A stretch of DNA of 64,000 nt, taken from contig CAZUEX010000003.1 in assembly GCA_964619535.1 (NCBI GenBank), forward strand, positions 1 through 64,000. The letters are read 5' to 3'. Numbering within the stretch: position 1 is the stretch's first letter; each line of letters starts with the position of its first letter. Below, one piece after another: positions 44,932-53,508 of the stretch. The stretch comes from Leptonema sp964619535. Lineage in GTDB: Bacteria > Spirochaetota > Leptospiria > Leptospirales > Leptonemataceae. The position numbers and the translations under genes were made by a program. Below the pieces are notes generated by a model, which searched no databases, was not told the DNA's origin, and was given only the letters and a program-made list of their open reading frames with translations.

Positions 44932-47900
44932 AGCCTTCGTTCAGCCAGGCCTGAAAATCGGACCGGCTGAGTGGACTGGAAAAGAGATACCCTTGCAGAT
45001 ACCGCACTCCCATATCCTTCAGCTGGTTTACAGTGGACAGATCTTCAACCCCTTCAGCCACAATTTCAAGTTGCAATGCCCGGGCCATGCTGACAATGGC
45101 CTCTGCAATCCTCTGCCCGTCATGCGTATGAAGACGTCGGACGAATAGCTTATCGATCTTCAGCTCGTCCACAGGAAGCTCATACAGCTGCCCCAGCGTG
45201 GAGTAGCCCGTTCCAAAGTCATCGATGGCCACTTTGAATCCCAGCTTTTTCAGCTCATGCAGGCGGTCCGCGGCATTCTTGATATCAAGCATGGCAAGGG
45301 TTTCTGTAATCTCAAGACATATGTTCCTTGCATCTGCTCCTGTTTTCTCAAGCAGCGACTCAAAGTACTGTATCAGGTTATCCGAATAGAGCACCCTTCT
45401 CGACAGGTTAACACTCAACCGCAGATCAAAGCCAGAGCAACGCAACCGCTTCTGGAATTCGATAGCTTCAGTCATGATGGTATCAGACAGCTCTTCAATA
45501 ATGCCCAGATCCTCGGCCACCGGAATAAACACATCGGGCCCAAGCCAGGGGGCTCCTTCCACATCGGGCAACCGTGCAAGGGCCTCCATACCGGCAACGC
45601 TGTCCGTCTTCGTATCATAGATGGGCTGCAGGTATGGCTCAACCAGACCATGATTCACCGCATGAGAAAGACGATTCCGGATGCTCATACGATCGGCAAT
45701 GCCCGTCCTGCGTACCACATCCCCCGCCAGCAAAAACTGGAAGCGGCCCTGGCGTTTTCCATGCTGAAGAGCCCGGTCCGCTTCACCAAACAGGCCGTCA
45801 ATCGTTTGTGCATCGTCAGGATACATCGACACGCCGACGGTGCAGGTTACATGCAGTCGGTGGTCTTCAATGGTCAGAGGCTCACGCGCGCAGTCACGAA
45901 TTTCGTTCAACAGGGCACGCACGCTCGACGTATCGTCAAGTCCCTCCATGACAAAGACGAATTGATCGCCACCCCATCGGTATAGCATATGTCCGATCTG
46001 CCGAAAGCCACGCAATCGCTCCGCGAAAACAGCAATGGCCAGATCACCGAGGCGATGGCCAAGAAGATCATTCACATCGTAGAAACGGTCCAGATCCACA
46101 AAACCAACTGCCAGCTTCTTGCCGGACCGATCTGCCCGCAAAAGTGCACGGAACAGGTCTTCTTCCAGGCGATTCCGGTTTGGCAGTGAGGTCAGCATGT
46201 CGGTGTTTGACATGAAGTAGGTCTGCTTCTCTACGATATACTCAAACGTTACATCCTTGATCAAACCACGAATACGCGAACGACTGCCTCTTTCCCGAAC
46301 GATAACAAACTCTCCCTCGTACCAGTCCAGTCCGGTCTCACCGCTGATCTTCGGAAAACGAATCGTCATCGTTTTTCGCGTACGGAGAAGCTCCTCGAGC
46401 ATTACCTGCACATACCACTGAAAATCTTCATGAACGACTTCGGGAAAGAACATTCCATGAAGATCACGCCTGTTGCCAGCTCCAAACTTCGGTATGGGAT
46501 TGTTGATGAAACGAATATGCAGGCTTTCGTCAAGCTCCACCATCACTACCTGCAGAATGGATAACGTCTGAAGATACTTCTTGTGTTCTTCAATCGCCTG
46601 GTATGAAGCAGTAATATCACGGATAATACCCACCACAAGCAGGTGGTCGTCTCGTTTTAAGAGTGTAAGGGCAATCTCTATGGGAGTATAGTGACCAGCA
46701 TGACCGGCAACATTGATCCGGAACCTGAGGGGATGACGTTCCAGGCGTCGGGTCCGTATGACATATTCGAATACCTTACGATATCGTGGGCGTTCTTTTT
46801 CAACGATCAGATCAAAGTGCGTCCCCTGAAGAATCTCGTCACGGCTGTTTCCGGTCAGGCGTGCAAAAGAACGGTTACAATCCAGTATACGACCCGTATG
46901 AAGATCAGATAAGAAAATGGCATCACTGGCATTGTCAAAGATAGACCGATACTTTTCCTCGGATTGTTTGAGAGAAATCTCTGCAAGCAGCTTCTCGGTA
47001 TTATCGCGAACATTCAGCTGTATACGACCATCCGACAGGATCACTCCCGTCACATCACAGTATACTTTTGTGCCGTCACTACGCTGAAGAACAACATTGG
47101 AATGATTCAGAACGCCATAGGTTTTCTGGAAAAAGCTACGGAAGAAAGGCTTGTGTTCATCCGCTATCAGATCAAAAAAGCTACGAAGGGCATGTTTCGG
47201 GCGCTGTGTCAGATCAACAGCTCTGTTATTGGCAAGAAGGATCTGGCCGCTGGCATCCAGCACGAACATAGGATCAGCTGCCTGTTCAATAACCAGCCTG
47301 TTATCACGTTCTTGCTGCTCAGCCCGCACACGCGCCTGCTGCGAACTGTATTCCGAAACAAGCCGGATACCACATATGTTCAGAACAAATGCAATGCCCG
47401 TTGTATCGTAAATGGGATTGCGCGATACGACGTAAAGAGCCAGATCCTTATCGTCTGATTTGAGATGCAAACCGATATATGCCTGAAACTGATGAAGCTG
47501 AATAAAATGGTTATCCGGTTCCAGCCTGGTCAGATCCTTTTCAACAATAAGAACACCCTGCTCCAGCAGCTTCTCGGCCATGGAGTCTTTCAGCTCATAG
47601 TAGTTCGTTGGATGCTCCTCTCCGTCAAGAGTGCCTGCCAGCATCAACGCAATCGGCTCTCCGTTCTTATCGTGAGTGTATTCAATCAGGGCCGCTCCAT
47701 CAACGCCAAAGTAGCGCGCAATGGCAGACATCATTTTGCGATAGAGTTCGCGACCGTTCAGAGGAAAGGTTTCAAGAACAAGCTGAAATAGATTCTTCTC
47801 GCGCGCGGAAAGTCTTGAATGATCCTGCAGCGCAATAATCAGGTAACCTGTTTCATCAACCCTGACGTAGCGCGATACCGTACTCAGGTCAAGAACTACA

Positions 47901-48190
47901 GCCTCTGTACGAATCAGCAGGCGAAAAGAATGGATGCGTCCATCCTGAAGCCGATCCTGGTGTCGCTCAATGAACAGGCGCTCCTTGTCCCCGATAAACT
48001 CCAGGACATTGCGCCCGATCAACGAAGCGAGCTCTACCCCGGGAATGGCTTCCCGGGATGCGGGATTGAAATAAACGATCTGCCATCCCCGGCACAGCAT
48101 CAGAGGAACGGGTAGCTGTTCGAGAAGAAACGGCAGATCTTTGTCGGCTTTCTGACAATCCGTCAGAAATTGACCCAAACCATCGACCAC
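44915..48190 (-). CDS. PAS/GAF-GGDEF-EAL cyclic-di-GMP protein
   Basis: A 1091-residue cytoplasmic sensor. I read a PAS domain (about 20-130), a GAF domain (140-290), three further PAS domains (300-660), a GGDEF domain (670-830) and an EAL domain (840-1085). The diguanylate cyclase signature is GGDQF instead of GGDEF, so cyclase activity is doubtful. The phosphodiesterase domain is intact (MEALARL, LEITET, DDFGTGYSTL, EGVED). It probably breaks down c-di-GMP in response to small ligands. It starts two bases after the crotonase stop. Confidence 0.93.
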   Translation of the reverse strand: MVDGLGQFLTDCQKADKDLPFLLEQLPVPLMLCRGWQIVYFNPASREAIPGVELASLIGRNVLEFIGDKERLFIERHQDRLQDGRIHSFRLLIRTEAVVLDLSTVSRYVRVDETGYLIIALQDHSRLSAREKNLFQLVLETFPLNGRELYRKMMSAIARYFGVDGAALIEYTHDKNGEPIALMLAGTLDGEEHPTNYYELKDSMAEKLLEQGVLIVEKDLTRLEPDNHFIQLHQFQAYIGLHLKSDDKDLALYVVSRNPIYDTTGIAFVLNICGIRLVSEYSSQQARVRAEQQERDNRLVIEQAADPMFVLDASGQILLANNRAVDLTQRPKHALRSFFDLIADEHKPFFRSFFQKTYGVLNHSNVVLQRSDGTKVYCDVTGVILSDGRIQLNVRDNTEKLLAEISLKQSEEKYRSIFDNASDAIFLSDLHTGRILDCNRSFARLTGNSRDEILQGTHFDLIVEKERPRYRKVFEYVIRTRRLERHPLRFRINVAGHAGHYTPIEIALTLLKRDDHLLVVGIIRDITASYQAIEEHKKYLQTLSILQVVMVELDESLHIRFINNPIPKFGAGNRRDLHGMFFPEVVHEDFQWYVQVMLEELLRTRKTMTIRFPKISGETGLDWYEGEFVIVRERGSRSRIRGLIKDVTFEYIVEKQTYFMSNTDMLTSLPNRNRLEEDLFRALLRADRSGKKLAVGFVDLDRFYDVNDLLGHRLGDLAIAVFAERLRGFRQIGHMLYRWGGDQFVFVMEGLDDTSSVRALLNEIRDCAREPLTIEDHRLHVTCTVGVSMYPDDAQTIDGLFGEADRALQHGKRQGRFQFLLAGDVVRRTGIADRMSIRNRLSHAVNHGLVEPYLQPIYDTKTDSVAGMEALARLPDVEGAPWLGPDVFIPVAEDLGIIEELSDTIMTEAIEFQKRLRCSGFDLRLSVNLSRRVLYSDNLIQYFESLLEKTGADARNICLEITETLAMLDIKNAADRLHELKKLGFKVAIDDFGTGYSTLGQLYELPVDELKIDKLFVRRLHTHDGQRIAEAIVSMARALQLEIVAEGVEDLSTVNQLKDMGVRYLQGYLFSSPLSRSDFQAWLNEGFKTPV

Positions 48191-48192
48191 GA

Positions 48193-48960
48193 TTAGAACT
48201 GAGGCTTCTTCTTTTCGACAAAAGCGGACAGACCGATGGCAGGCTCTTTTCCGGCAAAGAGTTCCGAAAACACAACAATTTCTCTTTCCAGTGCAGCCGT
48301 AAGAGGTTGCTCCACTCCACTGTGCACCAGCCAGCGCGCCTGTTTCTGTGCTTCCGGACCTTTCTCAAGCATCTTCTGCATCATTGACTCGGCAAGAGGT
48401 AGAAGCTCCGACTGTTCTACCACTCGGTTGACGATCCGCATCTCCAGAGCACGCATGGCATCGACCTGCTCACCGGTCAGGATGATCTCAAGAGCATTGG
48501 CCATGCCGGCAATACGCGGCAGACGCTGTGTTCCACCAAAGCCAGGAAGGATTCCAAGGCCTGTCTCTGGAAGCCCGAGCTTTGCATTTTTTGAGGCAAG
48601 ACGGATGTCACAGGCCAGTGCCAGCTCCATTCCGCCTCCGAGGGCATAGCCATTCACAGCAGCAATGGACAGAAGATCGGAGTTGGCGATCATGTTCATG
48701 GTCTTATGACCTCGCCTTGCAAACTCCTCCGCCTCATCCGAAGAAAAATCCTTCATCTTTACGATATCAGCGCCGGCACAGAAGGCCTTTTCGCCCGATC
48801 CTGTTATGATCATGCCCCGAATAGCCGGATCGGAAGACAGTTCACTGACGGTGGCACGCAGATCGCGCAAAACATCATCGTTCAGGGCATTCAGAGCATC
48901 TGGTCGGTTGATTCTAACCAGTGCATAGGCCCCTTTTTTCTCCAGCTCTATGAATGACAT
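48193..48960 (-). CDS. Enoyl-CoA hydratase/crotonase
   Basis: A 255-residue crotonase-fold enzyme. Both catalytic glutamates of enoyl-CoA hydratases are present, in GGGMELALACDI and LPETGLGILPGFGGTQRLPR. It would hydrate trans-2-enoyl-CoA in fatty-acid breakdown, which suits leptospires, which live on fatty acids. It is immediately upstream of the signalling gene. Confidence 0.9.
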   Translation of the reverse strand: MSFIELEKKGAYALVRINRPDALNALNDDVLRDLRATVSELSSDPAIRGMIITGSGEKAFCAGADIVKMKDFSSDEAEEFARRGHKTMNMIANSDLLSIAAVNGYALGGGMELALACDIRLASKNAKLGLPETGLGILPGFGGTQRLPRIAGMANALEIILTGEQVDAMRALEMRIVNRVVEQSELLPLAESMMQKMLEKGPEAQKQARWLVHSGVEQPLTAALEREIVVFSELFAGKEPAIGLSAFVEKKKPQF

Positions 48961-49209
48961 GCAAATCCTCTCTCTCTCGGTTGGTATTACCTGTAAACTC
49001 CTGCTCGCTTTCAGCCCGAACGGGCTCCGAATGCCTGCAGCTCCTTAGTGTTTTATGAGCTGAATCTGACATGCAACCCTTTTTATTCCAAAAAGATGGA
49101 GCTATGCAGGGGGTTTCGATTCAGCTTCCCGGTGCAATACCGATAGAGAAGAAGCAGCCGGATTGACAGCGTTTAGATTGGTGGAAGGCTGACGGAGCGG
49201 GAGGGTTCG

Positions 49210-50004
49210 ATGAGCCTGTCTGAAGACATGATCGATCGTTTACGCGCAGCATTGTTCGCCCTGAGGGAGGATTCTGGCCTGCGCTCCATGAAAACGGGCA
49301 CAGAGGTAGAGGATATGTCCTTTGCCGAAATATCCCTGCTGCGCCGGTTATCCAGCGGGATTGTACCGTTATATGTTAAGATAGGCGGCCCCGAAGCCCG
49401 CAATGACATCCGCAACCTCCTGAGAATCGGCGTCGATGGAATCATCGCACCCATGATTGAATCGCCCTATGCCCTCAGGAATTTCGTGGCGGCGCTGGAA
49501 GATATCTGTGCAGAACAATCCGTAACGGCCATCGAAGCCGGTATAAACCTGGAGACGATCACAGGCTATCGACAGATGCATGAAATCCTGGCCGAACCGG
49601 CAGCCGGAAGATTGCAACAGGTTACGGCGGCCCGCACCGATCTTTCAGGCTCCATGAAACTGCATCCGGACGACGACACCGTGCTGGCCACCTGCGCAGA
49701 GATCGTACAGACCTGCAAGGCACAGGGAATCCTGACCAGCGTAGGAGGGGCCATCCACCCGGGAATCATCGACACACTCATCGATCGCATCCGACCGGAC
49801 CGTGTGAATACGCGACACATGGTACTTTCCTGTGATGACATAGCCCAGGATCCACAGCGATCGCTTGTAGAAAACCTCCGCTTCGAGATTGAGCTTTACA
49901 GAGCCCTTGCCGCCGACCCCTGTAACGAAAAGCGGCAGCTGCATGGTCGACGCTATGAGGTTCTAAGCGAACGTCTCCAAAAGCACGTCCATTTTATTGG
50001 TTGA
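49210..50004 (+). CDS. HpcH/HpaI-family aldolase or citrate-lyase-like protein
   Basis: A 264-residue TIM-barrel protein. The text LKIGGPEARNDIR-like VKIGGPEARNDIRNL, then GVDGIIAPMIESPYALRNF, matches HpcH/HpaI aldolases; the metal-binding acidic residues are partly visible (IEAGINLET, ARTDLSGS). The opening GLRSMKTGTEVEDMSFAEI is typical of one subgroup. Substrate unknown. Confidence 0.75.
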   Translation: MSLSEDMIDRLRAALFALREDSGLRSMKTGTEVEDMSFAEISLLRRLSSGIVPLYVKIGGPEARNDIRNLLRIGVDGIIAPMIESPYALRNFVAALEDICAEQSVTAIEAGINLETITGYRQMHEILAEPAAGRLQQVTAARTDLSGSMKLHPDDDTVLATCAEIVQTCKAQGILTSVGGAIHPGIIDTLIDRIRPDRVNTRHMVLSCDDIAQDPQRSLVENLRFEIELYRALAADPCNEKRQLHGRRYEVLSERLQKHVHFIG

Positions 50005-50022
50005 CCTTCGTTTCCCGGAGAA

Positions 50023-50832
50023 ATGTATCGGGGCGGAATGAACGCTCCTGAAAAATCGTCGCGCTGGTTTCGCTTTCCTCCGCTACCGGGTAGAAAGCGT
50101 GATTATTATCTTCTCTTCTTTGCCGCTCTTGACATCATCATTCTGCAGCTCACGCAGTCATTTGATGTGGTGCTGGGCCGCACCGGTCGCTTTGTAGCCA
50201 TAGGATTCGACATCTTTGTAATGACCCTCTGGGGCATTGATCTGATCAGTCGCACGTGGAATCAGGATAACAAGCTCGAATACCTGCAAAGACACTGGTA
50301 TGAAGTGGCCGGAGTCGTTCCTTTCCAGATTCTTCGATTTCTGTTGCTTCTTCGCGGAGTGAAACTGGGCATTGCCTATTACAAACTTGGTCGGGCCGAC
50401 GAACAGTTTTCGCGTTCACTTACGCGAGAAATCACATTTCGTTTTCGCGATATAATTGTCGATACCATTGCCGATGCCGTATTCCTGCAGTCACTGCGTC
50501 GTGTAGAAGAAGTGATGGTTCGTCTAAACTATGCCGATCTCGCTCGCAGGGCATTCCAGAATCATCAACAGGATCTCAATGAGGCCGTAAAGAAATCGCT
50601 GCTTTCTAAAAGCATGATGGGAGAGCTGTCGCGCATCCCCTTTATGCAGAGCTTTATCGAACGAACCGGAGACGATGTTTCCCTGGTCATCAGTGAAGTG
50701 CTGGAAAGCGAGGTGACCGGCGAAATCATGAAAGAGATTACGCGGGGCATTCTCGCAGATATGTATGAACGTGTGCAGCGTCTGGATGTGGAGCGTATCA
50801 CCGGCGAAGCTGACCGGACAGATGAGGTATGA
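50023..50832 (+). CDS. Voltage-sensor-like membrane protein lacking a pore
   Basis: A 269-residue protein with four hydrophobic segments (residues about 28-130) laid out like S1-S4 of ion channels, with spaced basic residues in ILRFLLLLRGVKLGIAYYKLGR as in S4. No selectivity filter follows; the C-terminal half is soluble and helical. An ATG at 50038 is an alternative start. It may be a pore-less voltage sensor or a degenerate channel relative. A broken GNAT gene follows. Confidence 0.6.
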   Translation: MYRGGMNAPEKSSRWFRFPPLPGRKRDYYLLFFAALDIIILQLTQSFDVVLGRTGRFVAIGFDIFVMTLWGIDLISRTWNQDNKLEYLQRHWYEVAGVVPFQILRFLLLLRGVKLGIAYYKLGRADEQFSRSLTREITFRFRDIIVDTIADAVFLQSLRRVEEVMVRLNYADLARRAFQNHQQDLNEAVKKSLLSKSMMGELSRIPFMQSFIERTGDDVSLVISEVLESEVTGEIMKEITRGILADMYERVQRLDVERITGEADRTDEV

Positions 50833-51060
50833 TGAAGTCAGCAAGCTCACGTTTTCGCCCTGCAATCCCTTCTGATGCGGATGCAGCCTCGCATGACGCT
50901 TCAAAATACTCTGGCTGCTGTAAGCCCTGCACGTCGTGGAACGGGGCTTGGCAGGGCCATGGTAAGGACATTGCTCGAAAAGGTCGATGCAATCGATTCT
51001 GCACTGCCTGTTCTTGATCAATTCCGCTTGCCATGCGCTGCACGAACGGGAAACCGTTTT
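50829..51060 (+). pseudogene. Frameshifted, shortened GNAT acetyltransferase remnant
   Basis: The frame from 50829 overlaps the preceding stop and opens M-M-K-S, then RFRPAIPSDADAA, like the start of a GNAT domain. A second frame, shifted by one base, carries AAVSPARRGTGLGRAMVRTL, which matches GNAT motif A with its R-x2-G-x-G/A acetyl-CoA loop. Neither frame continues to a complete domain; about 60 residues of the core are missing. It looks like a decayed acetyltransferase gene between two intact genes. The match is by eye. Confidence 0.45.
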
Positions 51061-51061
51061 C

Positions 51062-51571
51062 ATGTCCTCTGCTGCACCGCTTGTTGGCCTCATCATGGGA
51101 AGCAAATCCGACTGGGAAACCATGAAGGAGGCAGCACTATTGCTGAAAGAACTGAATATTCCTTTTGAGGCGCGCATTGTATCGGCGCATCGTACGCCTG
51201 AGTTGATGTTTGAATATGCCAGTACGGCTGAAAGCCGGGGCATAGAGGTTATCATCGCCGGTGCAGGCGGAGCAGCCCACCTGCCTGGAATGACAGCAAC
51301 CCGTACCATCCTCCCGGTCATCGGTGTTCCTGTGCAGTCGAAGGCCTTAAACGGCATGGACTCGCTTCTCTCCATTGTGCAGATGCCGGGCGGTGTTCCT
51401 GTGGCAACGATGGCCATCGGCACAGCCGGAGCAAAGAACGCTGCCCTTATGGCGGCGCGAATCCTTGGAGCAAAGCATCCGCAAATTCGCGAAGCCGCAC
51501 GCAGTCACTTCGAACGTCAGCGCGAAACGGTACTCGACGATACGTTACCCGACCAGGATTCAGTCCAATGA
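51062..51571 (+). CDS. purE: N5-carboxyaminoimidazole ribonucleotide mutase
   Basis: Purine synthesis: converts N5-CAIR to CAIR. The class I signature is clear: GLIMGSKSDWETM, SAHRTPE, IIAGAGGAAHLPGM and GVPVATMAIG. I start at 51062 (169 residues); the frame extends back to 50987 without support. Its stop overlaps the purK ATG by four bases. Confidence 0.95.
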   Translation: MSSAAPLVGLIMGSKSDWETMKEAALLLKELNIPFEARIVSAHRTPELMFEYASTAESRGIEVIIAGAGGAAHLPGMTATRTILPVIGVPVQSKALNGMDSLLSIVQMPGGVPVATMAIGTAGAKNAALMAARILGAKHPQIREAARSHFERQRETVLDDTLPDQDSVQ

Positions 51572-52764
51572 ATCGACATATTCTTCCTGGATCCACCATC
51601 GGCATCATCGGCGGCGGACAGCTCGGTCAGATGATGGCCCATGCGGCCCAGCAGATGGGATACTATGTGTCGGTGCTTGATCCCGATCCCGATGCTCCTG
51701 CCTGTCGCGTCACAGACCGACGTATTATCGGCAGGTACGATGATGCCCGACACATTGCACTTCTTCGTCAGTCCTGCGACGTCATTACCTATGAGTTTGA
51801 AAACGTGGACCCGGAGCCGCTTCATGCCCTGAGTGATGAGGGTTATGCACTGCATCCACATCCAGGAGCTCTCTCTATTGCGCGGAACCGCTCAAGAGAG
51901 AAACGCTTCGCCGAATCCTGCGGCTTTCAATGTGTTCCCTTCGTAGACGGACTGCAGCTTGACCCGACATCGCCTCAACATATGCAAAAGATCGTCGAGG
52001 CAGCCGCTGCATTTGGGGACTGCATCCTCAAGACCGAAGAAGGAGGATATGACGGCAAAGGTCAGCTGGCTTTACGTAACCTCGAAGAAGCGCAGATTCA
52101 CGCACGTCTGACCGAATTTTATACATCACTCGACACAACCGCAGCCGTTCCTGTCATTCTTGAAAAGCGCATACCGTTCCGTTTTGAATTCAGCATGATA
52201 GCCTCCCGCTTTACCGATGGGAGCTTTCGCGTATTTCCTGCTTTTGAGAACAGTCATCGCAGTGGTATACTGCACCGAACCACCTGTCCGGCAACGCTGC
52301 CCGATGAAGAGCTGCAGCACTGCCATGGATCGATGAGACGACTGCTTTCTGAGCTCGACTACTTCGGCGTGTTAACCGTGGAGTTCTTCTTTTCAGAAGA
52401 CGGCCACATTCTGTTTAATGAAATGGCACCACGTCCACATAACTCGGGTCATCTTACGATTGAGGCCTGTGGCATCAGCCAGTTCGAGCAACATATTCGT
52501 TCTATCTGCGGTCTGCCACCGGGCGAACCAACACTTCAACGACCGGCAGGCATGTTAAACCTTGTAGCTCCGTACAGACCGATCGCGGAAATTGCCAATG
52601 CCCTTCTAAAGGAACCGGATTGCCATCTGCATCTGTACGGCAAGAGACAGGAAAGACCCGGACGCAAGATGGGCCACATCACCCTGCTTGCGGATTCGCA
52701 AAAGGAGCTTGTGGCCCGCCTGGATGCACTGGAACAGCTTGTGTTCGGGAAGATCGAGCGCTGA
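51568..52764 (+). CDS. purK: 5-(carboxyamino)imidazole ribonucleotide synthase
   Basis: ATP-grasp enzyme that makes N5-CAIR, the substrate of PurE. The 398-residue protein has IGIIGGGQLGQMMAHAA at the start, EEGGYDGKGQ for ATP binding, and NEMAPRPHNSGHLT near residue 290. It is translationally coupled to purE. Confidence 0.95.
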   Translation: MNRHILPGSTIGIIGGGQLGQMMAHAAQQMGYYVSVLDPDPDAPACRVTDRRIIGRYDDARHIALLRQSCDVITYEFENVDPEPLHALSDEGYALHPHPGALSIARNRSREKRFAESCGFQCVPFVDGLQLDPTSPQHMQKIVEAAAAFGDCILKTEEGGYDGKGQLALRNLEEAQIHARLTEFYTSLDTTAAVPVILEKRIPFRFEFSMIASRFTDGSFRVFPAFENSHRSGILHRTTCPATLPDEELQHCHGSMRRLLSELDYFGVLTVEFFFSEDGHILFNEMAPRPHNSGHLTIEACGISQFEQHIRSICGLPPGEPTLQRPAGMLNLVAPYRPIAEIANALLKEPDCHLHLYGKRQERPGRKMGHITLLADSQKELVARLDALEQLVFGKIER

Positions 52765-52783
52765 CGGTTACAGAGCGTAACAG

Positions 52784-52808
52784 CAGTACCACGAACTCCG
52801 GTACTGCA
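52784..52808. terminator. Hairpin between purK and the convergent gene
   Basis: GCAGTACC (52784-52791) and GGTACTGC (52801-52808) form a perfect eight-base stem with a nine-base loop. No T run follows, so terminator function is uncertain. Confidence 0.4.
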
Positions 52809-52820
52809 TGCTCCTCCGCC

Positions 52821-53261
52821 TTACGGGAAGAGTGGGCGAAACCAGGGGATGCCGACGGCAAGAACAAGCAGCAGAACGGCAGAAAGGATCATCTGCATAA
52901 AACTACGGCGGGCTCCCTCTTTTTTCGCGGGTAGAACCTTCATGAGATGCGCAAGAGCGACGGCCACAATCATAAGAGCGATGTGCTCAACAGCAAAGTA
53001 GCGAAGGTCCGGGGCTTTCATGGCAGCCTTGAAGTCGCCAAAGGCAGTGGCCGTAATCGGGCTCAGGAAAATATACAGCACAAGGCCGATAAGGAACTGC
53101 ACATCGTAGACGACGACGTTTGCTCGCACCAGTCTGATATCGCGGTCCCCGGGCCCCGTTTTCTGAAGCCAGGTCATAGCAGAACGGATGAGGATGATGG
53201 CAGGAAGCAGAACCGCTACCCAGCGAAGAAGGTTGTGAAAAGCCAGTGTCATTTCATACAT
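52821..53261 (-). CDS. Four-helix membrane protein with conserved histidines
   Basis: A 146-residue integral membrane protein with four hydrophobic segments. Histidines sit at membrane positions in AFHNLLRW, AVEHIAL and ALAHLMKV, a pattern compatible with haem ligation as in small cytochrome-b-like proteins. Haem binding is inference. No redox genes adjoin; it lies between purK and gyrA. Confidence 0.5.
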   Translation of the reverse strand: MYEMTLAFHNLLRWVAVLLPAIILIRSAMTWLQKTGPGDRDIRLVRANVVVYDVQFLIGLVLYIFLSPITATAFGDFKAAMKAPDLRYFAVEHIALMIVAVALAHLMKVLPAKKEGARRSFMQMILSAVLLLVLAVGIPWFRPLFP

Positions 53262-53401
53262 CGCTGACAGGATAGCAAAAACAGGGCAAATGGCGACTCA
53301 AAATGGTAACAGGTATCCATAGAAACCATCGACTTTCGTCCCCTACTGGAATGTGATTGTCCCTTTGACTTCTGATAAAAAAATCGACACCAAACACAGT
53401 T

Positions 53402-53418
53402 GCTTCTTTAAAAGAAGC
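53402..53418. promoter_or_regulatory. Dyad upstream of gyrA, possible operator
   Basis: GCTTCTTT and AAAGAAGC are perfect eight-base arms around a single A. It is 90 bases before the gyrA ATG in a 247-base gap. No clear -35/-10 pair was identified beside it. Confidence 0.35.
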
Positions 53419-53508
53419 CGTTTCCTGACACACCTGGCCAGTGGCATTGAGAGGTTCTGAAACGGCTCTGCATGAGAGGCCAGAAATCCTTCCCTGAAAA
53501 TCGGAATT

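Noticed and set aside
50524..51423. A 299-residue minus-strand frame across the end of the voltage-sensor-like gene and purE
   Set aside because: It covers the intact purE on the other strand and is rich in residues produced by antisense reading.
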